Origin: Enterobacteriaceae bacterium ESL0689
Lineage (GTDB): Bacteria > Pseudomonadota > Gammaproteobacteria > Enterobacterales > Enterobacteriaceae
Reading direction: 5' to 3'
Assembly: GCA_029433525.1 (NCBI GenBank)
Contig: JAQTIF010000001.1
Coordinates: 1,488,001 to 1,552,000 of the forward strand
Length of the DNA stretch: 64,000 bases
Both the position numbers and the translations under genes were made by a program. The notes below the pieces were generated by a model, which was not told the origin of the DNA, did not search any database, and was given only the letters and a program-made list of their open reading frames with translations. This document shows positions 59,121-64,000 of the stretch, in pieces (position 1 is the first letter of the stretch; each line of letters begins with the position of its first letter).

Positions 59121-59349
59121 GGATGATATTCGCGTCATGAATGTTTGCATTGATGATGATTGCCTGACGGTTGATCTCATGGATGGTCGTAGCATCTCTG
59201 TTCCTGTTGCCTGGTTCCCTCGTCTTGCTGCCGGTACGGCTGAGCAACGACAAAACTGGGTGCTTTGTGGTGCCGGGTATGGTATCCACTGGCCTGACCT
59301 GGATGAGGATCTGAGCACCGAAGAGCTGCTTCGTGGTGCTAAAGGCTGA
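59101..59349 (+). CDS. DUF2442 domain protein
   Basis: 82-residue protein with the DUF2442 core: VMNVCIDDDCLTVDLMDGRSISVPVAWFPRLAAGTAEQRQNW and GYGIHWPDLDEDLSTEELLRG. DUF2442 proteins are small and often paired with DUF4160 in toxin-antitoxin-like cassettes of unproven function. ATG 59101 is preceded by CAGGAGGGCT and overlaps the end of the broken DUF4160 frame by 20 bp, as expected for the pair. The gene itself is intact. Confidence 0.9.
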   Translation: MLTLQSKDDIRVMNVCIDDDCLTVDLMDGRSISVPVAWFPRLAAGTAEQRQNWVLCGAGYGIHWPDLDEDLSTEELLRGAKG

Positions 59350-59564
59350 TGGATGTAAAGTGGAGCACTATTCCGCGTATCTATTTAGACCGGTATCCTG
59401 ATTTTGTGATCCACTACAAAAAGGGTGTATTTAATCATCAGATTATTGAGCAAATCATCAAGATCTCTCTTGAATATTTTATTTCACATATTCACGCCGA
59501 AAATATATCTTCTGTCGTGAAAAATGTTTCCGGTTTGTTTCATGGAGAAAATGACGTTTACTGA
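59349..59564 (+). CDS. Small hypothetical protein following DUF2442
   Basis: 71 residues. Its ATG overlaps the DUF2442 stop (TGATG), which suggests it may be translated by coupling. It has mixed charge, with IIEQIIKISLEYFISHIHAEN forming a possible amphipathic helix. I do not recognise a family. Codon use is AT-rich like the surrounding DNA. It may be chance. Confidence 0.4.
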   Translation: MDVKWSTIPRIYLDRYPDFVIHYKKGVFNHQIIEQIIKISLEYFISHIHAENISSVVKNVSGLFHGENDVY

Positions 59565-59777
59565 AAATTAACGGGTGTAAAACCGGGCGAAGCAATAGTA
59601 TCCAGAGCTATATCAGTCTTTTTTACAGGTTATCTTAATATATATCGATTCGCTTATACATTTGTTCATGATGAATAACCATACGGTATTGTCACTCCCG
59701 GAAAATCAATCCGGAAAATATTTACAACATTCCGCCAGCAGGTATAGAGTTATCTGGCTAATACGGTGGAGCGGCTT

Positions 59778-59883
59778 AGCGCCTGGCGCTCCAGGCTATT
59801 TATTTTACTTGCCATTTAGGCCCTGGGCAGTGCCCGAAATCCTCATGTACGACCTGTACGCTGCGGTTTCTGCGTGCTGTCTT
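59778..59883 (+). repeat. Copy 6 of dispersed repeat, upstream of vgrG
   Basis: AGCGCCTGGCGCTCCAGGC, TATTTTACTTGCCATTTAGG, GGGCAGTGCCCGAAATCCTC and a CATGTACGACCTGTACG hairpin match the consensus. The right inverted end is absent. It ends about 54 bp before the vgrG start. The rest of the 59565-59936 gap shows no supported gene. Confidence 0.85.
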
Positions 59884-59936
59884 TCTTTCCATCACTGGTC
59901 ACTCAGGATGCTGAAATATAACACGGAGTAAAAATC

Positions 59937-62456
59937 GTGAACCTGACAGATGCACTGAGCCGTTTAATTCCAGCCCCGCTAAACCGTTACCGACTGAATA
60001 TTCCGTCATGTACGGCAAATATCGACGTGGAAAGTTTCAGCGGTTCAGAAGCGATGAGTATGCTGTACAGGTACACCATCAACTTCACCAGTATCAGCAA
60101 GAACATTGATGCCCGCCAGATGCTGCGCAAATCGGCAACGCTGACCATGGGGGCGGGTAAGCTGCTCGCGCTGACGGAACGCAAGGTGGTTCACGGGGTG
60201 GTCACTCACTTTGAGCGAACCGGTGGCTCTGCGGATGAAGCGCGGTACTGCATCGTGCTGGAACCGTTCCTGGCGTTGCTGGGGAACCAGTTTCGTACCC
60301 ATCGTTTTTTCGTCAATAAATCGGTGCCGGAAGTGGTGGCTGAGGTGCTCACGGAGCATGGGCTGAGAGGCTGGGAATATGAATTTACCCTCAGAGCCGA
60401 CTATCCAAAGCGTGAGCAGATTAACCAGTATCAGGAAAGCGACCTCGCCTTCATTGAACGTCTGCTGGCTGAGGTGGGGATTTTCTACTTCTTCACCCTG
60501 CAGCCGGACACCCGGACCGAAGTGGTGCATTTCGCGGACAGGCAGAGCGCATGGACGTTTGGCAAAAAGCTCCCGCTGAACAGCCCGTCAGGGGCGAATG
60601 ACAATGCGACGGATTCGGTATGGGACGTGCAGGTCCGGCATAACGTGGTGGCGCATTCGGTTACGGCCAGTGACTACAACCACCGCGAAGCCCATAAAAT
60701 CCTGACATCCGTTGCTGCAGACATGACACGCGGTGAAGGGGAAGGGAATACCTATGGGGATGTGTACCATTATCGCCCGCGGCACCTTGAACCTGGCGAC
60801 AAAATCACGCCGGCAGCAGAAACCGGTAACTTCTGGGCGCGTCTGGAGCATGAACGTTTCCTGTCCACCCAGACCACGGTGACCGGCAGCAGTACCGACC
60901 ACACCCTGGGGCCAGCCCAGGTGCTGACGATTACCGAAACAGCTATCCCGCCGACACTGCCGCGTGAAACCGAAAATGGGCTTGCCATCATCAGCGCCAG
61001 TTACTCCGCCAGCCGTAAGAATGCCCTGAAAGTGGAATGGGCGGCGATGCCGTACTACGACAACCGCTGCTGGCGTCCTGCGGCTAAAAAGCGCCCTGTG
61101 GTGAGTGGTACGCTGACGGCGCGCGTGACCAGCGCAAAAGATGACGACATCTACGCCTGGCAGGATGCATCGGGCATGTACCGGGTGAAATTTGATGCTG
61201 ACCGCGACGACAAACACCCGGGGATGGAAAGTATGCCGGTGCGCTTTGCCAAACCCTACGGTGGTGACAAATACGGCTTCCACTTTCCACTGATACAGGG
61301 GACTGAAGTGGCGATTGCCTTCTATGAAGGCGATCCCGATCGCCCGTATATTGCCCATGCCCTGCACGACTCCCGCCACGTTGACCACGTCACTGAGGTT
61401 AACAGTACACGCAATGTTATCCGTACTGCTGGCCTGAACAAGCTTCGGATGGAGGACAAGCGCGGCCAGGAGCATGTCAAGCTCAGTACCGAGTACGGCG
61501 GCAAGACGCAACTCAATTTAGGTCACAACGTAGACGCATCCAGGAAGCTGCGCGGCGAAGGTGCTGAGCTGCGAACTGACCGGCATGTTTCCATTCGCGG
61601 TGGGGCGGGGGTGTTTATTACGGCGGATAAACAGCCCAAAGCACAGGGTGAAATGCTGGATATGAATGCGGCAGTTGCCCAGTTACAGAGTGCGTTACAA
61701 CGGGTCACCGCACTGGCTCAAAGTGCCGGAGCTTCCGGCGCACTGGATGCGGATATCGCTTCACAACAGCAACTTGCCCGGGCACTGAATCAGCTCAAAG
61801 ACGCCGGATTACTGTTATCTGCCCCTGCGGGGATTGGAGCGACGACACCTGAAAATATTCAACTTGCCGCGGGCCACACCCTGACGGCCACAGCGGGTGA
61901 AAATGCGGATATGACGATTTTCAAACGGTTTACCGTTGCGGCAGGTGAAGCCATCAGCCTGTTTGCCCAGAAAATGGGCATGAAGATCATTGCGGCACGG
62001 GGCGAGGTGGATATTCAGGCACAATCTGATGCCATGAGACTTCAGGCCGCTCAGAAGATGGCCATTAATAGCACTAATGGTGAAATGGTACTGAATGCGG
62101 CCCAGGGGATTACCCTGACCACTAAAGGCGGTGCTTACATCAAAATCAAGGATGGATCGGTGGAAATTGGCGCACCCGGAAAAATTGATCTGAAAAGTAC
62201 CAATGTTCTGTGGGGGGGAAGTGCCTCTCTGGAACAGGCGCTGAAGCCAGCAACCGTAAAAGATCCGCAGTATCAGTTTCCTGTGAATGGTGGGTTTCAG
62301 GTCGTCGACAAGGTGACTCAAACTCCCAAACCCTGGATGGCTTATCGGATAGAAACACCTGAGGGCAAAATCCTGCGCGGCAGGACCGATGAAAATGGCT
62401 ATACACAAAAACACTATGGTATTGACCCGCAAAATATTAAGTTATTTTTTGAATAA
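59937..62456 (+). CDS. vgrG: VgrG, type VI secretion spike protein with C-terminal cargo-adaptor-like domain
   Basis: Tip of the T6SS needle, 839 residues from GTG 59937 (ACGGAG upstream). Residues about 1-360 are gp27-like (SGSEAMSMLYRYTINFTS, YRPRHLEPGDKI). The gp5/OB domain reads WQDASGMYRVKFDADRDDKHPG and FHFPLIQGTEVAIAFYEGDPDRPYIAHALHDS at about 400-490. A DUF2345 beta-helix covers about 590-750. The last ~55 residues (FQVVDKVTQTPKPWMAYRIE, PEGKILRGRTDENGYTQKHYG) resemble the transthyretin-like adaptor that recruits effectors on EAEC VgrG1. No other T6SS core gene is in the window. It is followed 17 bp later by the presumed effector. Confidence 0.93.
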   Translation: MNLTDALSRLIPAPLNRYRLNIPSCTANIDVESFSGSEAMSMLYRYTINFTSISKNIDARQMLRKSATLTMGAGKLLALTERKVVHGVVTHFERTGGSADEARYCIVLEPFLALLGNQFRTHRFFVNKSVPEVVAEVLTEHGLRGWEYEFTLRADYPKREQINQYQESDLAFIERLLAEVGIFYFFTLQPDTRTEVVHFADRQSAWTFGKKLPLNSPSGANDNATDSVWDVQVRHNVVAHSVTASDYNHREAHKILTSVAADMTRGEGEGNTYGDVYHYRPRHLEPGDKITPAAETGNFWARLEHERFLSTQTTVTGSSTDHTLGPAQVLTITETAIPPTLPRETENGLAIISASYSASRKNALKVEWAAMPYYDNRCWRPAAKKRPVVSGTLTARVTSAKDDDIYAWQDASGMYRVKFDADRDDKHPGMESMPVRFAKPYGGDKYGFHFPLIQGTEVAIAFYEGDPDRPYIAHALHDSRHVDHVTEVNSTRNVIRTAGLNKLRMEDKRGQEHVKLSTEYGGKTQLNLGHNVDASRKLRGEGAELRTDRHVSIRGGAGVFITADKQPKAQGEMLDMNAAVAQLQSALQRVTALAQSAGASGALDADIASQQQLARALNQLKDAGLLLSAPAGIGATTPENIQLAAGHTLTATAGENADMTIFKRFTVAAGEAISLFAQKMGMKIIAARGEVDIQAQSDAMRLQAAQKMAINSTNGEMVLNAAQGITLTTKGGAYIKIKDGSVEIGAPGKIDLKSTNVLWGGSASLEQALKPATVKDPQYQFPVNGGFQVVDKVTQTPKPWMAYRIETPEGKILRGRTDENGYTQKHYGIDPQNIKLFFE

Positions 62457-62473
62457 ATTAAGGTGGTCAGAAT

Positions 62474-64000
62474 ATGGTTACGAAAGCGAATGCTGATGCT
62501 GAATGTCGGCTCAGTAAATCTGACAATAATATCACACAAGTCTGTCACGAATCAGGGCAGCTCTATTTTCGTCCTGCAACTGAAGAATGTATTGTCATTC
62601 CTGCGCAGGACGCGGGCGAGTTTGAAACGCACTGTCTGGAGATGATGGTGTGTGTTGATGAGTTCCATCGGGCAAACCATGCTTATTCTGCGGCAGTGGA
62701 AAAATATGGTCAGCAAAGACAGCAGGGCGGTGCGGATACTGACGCCCAGGCGGCGGAGGTTGTTGCCGCAGAAACCACGCTGGAAAAAAAGCGGGCAGCG
62801 TTGCTGGATAAACTTAAGGATGGAGAAACCAATAATATGGGATATCAGGATGTGGTGGAGCTGCTGCCGTTACTCGATACCCGCAGAAGGGGACCGGGGA
62901 ATCAGCGGCTGGGTCGGCGTTATGTCTATGCCCGCCAGGGTTATTATTCTGAACGAGCCGGCGGACGTTCTCAGGCTGGCGCCAGAAAGCAGTGGCGTAC
63001 TATCCGGCTGAAGGATAAGGACACCGCAACCGGGAAAGAGAGTATCTATACGGTTGACAGTCACGGTCGTCGAAAGATTGATACCACAAAACTGAAAGAG
63101 CAGTTAAGCGGGGAATTATTACCAAAATTAAAAACGGAACTTAAAGATTATGTCAATCTGGATGATTATAATCTGGATGAGACATTATTTGACTGGGCGA
63201 AAAGCTGGAATGACAGCGTGGCTGGTTCGCATAGTTTTGATAACGGTATTGAACTGTCGGGTGCCGCACAGTTTATGCGCTTTATTTCTAATCTTGGCGC
63301 AGAGGCGGAATTTGACTTCAATGAAGGAAGCCTGAAAGTTAAAGGGGAAGCAAAAACAACGGTTTCGATCGCATCAGGTATCGGACGCGCCGACTTTTAT
63401 ATTCCGGACCGGCTGGGCTGGGATTTACGTTATATTCCAGGGGAGGAGAGTGAGGCCGCTAAGATGGAGCAGGTATTAACCGGGCTGAATATGGGCGTGG
63501 TGCGGATTTACATTGAAAACCAGCTCATTGGTTTTGTCGGTGCTTCGGTCCAGATAGAGGGTCAGCTTCAGGTCATGCTGAAGGATGACGTGCTGCAGAT
63601 TGTTACCGGTCAGCCCCGGGGGCGATTGCCGCGCTTTCATGAGCGTCAGTCAGGCCGCAGCGGCCAGTTTTACCGGCAAATGAAAAAAGAGGATGAAGGC
63701 GTGACTGTTTCAGCAGAGGTCTTTGCGGGGGCCAGTGCTGAATACGCGCTTAAAGGCGCCCTTCAGTGGCTGAAGCCCACGCCGCCGCCCTCTGTGGACA
63801 GTACCGTTATCCCCAAAACGACCGGGGAATTTACCGATTTTGCCGCGATTGGTGCCAGCATTGCTGGCCTGGCGGGGATTGGCGCAGGGGCTAAATTCTT
63901 ATGCACCTTTATTAATGGTAAATTCTGCTTTAAGGTTGCCGCCAGCCTGTGCTGTGGTGTCGGCGCAAAAGGGGCGTTTATTTGTGAAGTGGGGGGTAAA
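62474..64000 (+). CDS. Putative T6SS effector linked to VgrG (3' end outside window)
   Basis: Open frame from ATG 62474 to the window edge, 509 codons with no stop. I do not recognise a named family. The N-terminus is Cys-containing (ECRLSKSDN, FRPATEECIVIP, CLEMMVCVDEF). A charged helical, coiled-coil-like stretch covers about residues 62-116, followed by a basic region RRRGPGNQRLGRRYVYARQ. A beta-rich middle (about 240-420) repeats small motifs such as ASVQIEGQLQVML. A proline linker (PTPPPSVD) leads to Gly/Ala-rich hydrophobic segments at about 455-475 and 487-505 (AAIGASIAGLAGIGAGAKF, AASLCCGVGAKGAFI). The glycine-zipper-like pair would fit a membrane-inserting toxin, but that is inference. 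Confidence 0.75.
   Translation, partial: MVTKANADAECRLSKSDNNITQVCHESGQLYFRPATEECIVIPAQDAGEFETHCLEMMVCVDEFHRANHAYSAAVEKYGQQRQQGGADTDAQAAEVVAAETTLEKKRAALLDKLKDGETNNMGYQDVVELLPLLDTRRRGPGNQRLGRRYVYARQGYYSERAGGRSQAGARKQWRTIRLKDKDTATGKESIYTVDSHGRRKIDTTKLKEQLSGELLPKLKTELKDYVNLDDYNLDETLFDWAKSWNDSVAGSHSFDNGIELSGAAQFMRFISNLGAEAEFDFNEGSLKVKGEAKTTVSIASGIGRADFYIPDRLGWDLRYIPGEESEAAKMEQVLTGLNMGVVRIYIENQLIGFVGASVQIEGQLQVMLKDDVLQIVTGQPRGRLPRFHERQSGRSGQFYRQMKKEDEGVTVSAEVFAGASAEYALKGALQWLKPTPPPSVDSTVIPKTTGEFTDFAAIGASIAGLAGIGAGAKFLCTFINGKFCFKVAASLCCGVGAKGAFICEVGGK

Noticed and set aside
59662-59931. 89-codon frame upstream of vgrG
   Set aside because: Most of it is the translation of repeat copy 6, which has stops in the other copies.
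62652-63011. Short open frames inside the VgrG-linked effector region
   Set aside because: They are out of frame with the uninterrupted frame from 62474, which runs 509 codons and explains the whole segment.
1-64000. CRISPR arrays, rRNA or tRNA genes, prophage genes, origin of replication
   Set aside because: No regularly spaced repeats, cloverleaf-like sequences, rRNA segments, phage structural genes or DnaA-box clusters were seen by eye; tRNAscan-SE and similar tools would be needed to be certain.

Overview
The window is chromosomal DNA from a gammaproteobacterium of the Enterobacterales, very close to the Escherichia/Enterobacter group. Almost every housekeeping protein can be matched along its length to its E. 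coli counterpart (for example lipA 321 aa, cspE 69 aa, tatE 67 aa, uxaC 470 aa, leuS 860 aa). I cannot name the species. Gene order is E. coli-like in blocks, but the blocks are joined differently.

Region by region: (1) 1-3975, plus strand: the end of hisS, then yfgM, bamB and der. (2) At about 4 kb the order jumps to a block that in E. coli lies far away: rna (RNase I), an IS5-family insertion sequence with a -1 frameshift transposase, pagP, cspE, crcB, tatE, lipA, lipB, ybeD, dacA, rlpA, rodA, mrdA, rlmH, rsfS, cobC, nadD, holA, lptE, leuS, ybeL, lnt, corC, ybeY, ybeZ, miaB and ubiF. This is the classic lipoate, cell elongation, envelope and RNA-maturation block, without ybeF, rihA-gltIJKL or the tRNA cluster that E. 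coli has after ubiF. (3) 30.4-33.2 kb: a decaying molybdate-type ABC transporter operon. Its modD gene is frameshifted and fused in frame to the tail of the substrate-binding protein gene, under a promoter with a ModE-like operator. (4) 33.4-42.3 kb: a hexuronate catabolic island with kdgR, exuT, exuR and uxaC-uxaB-uxaA, plus several ExuR-type palindromes. (5) 42.6 kb: a lone DUF29 gene. (6) 43.2-58.3 kb, minus strand: a complete 18-gene aryl polyene (APE) pigment cluster, apeA to apeR. (7) 58.3-64 kb: an AT-rich, repeat-studded accessory zone with a broken DUF4160 gene and its intact DUF2442 partner, then a type VI secretion VgrG spike whose tail looks like a cargo adaptor, followed by a long open frame (at least 509 codons) that runs off the window and is the likely T6SS effector.

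A family of about 90-146 bp palindrome-ended repeats (six copies found by eye) is spread through regions 2-7. It concentrates at the edges of the accessory modules, including just upstream of apeA, uxaC and vgrG. One copy (30397-30542) has perfect 18-bp terminal inverted repeats.

Functionally, the hexuronate genes take up galacturonate and glucuronate and convert the galacturonate branch to 2-keto-3-deoxygluconate. The ape genes build, methylate, export and anchor a yellow antioxidant polyene in the outer membrane. The VgrG/effector pair points to contact-dependent competition. Together they fit a plant- or gut-associated enterobacterium. All start-site choices, repeat boundaries and identity counts were made by eye.
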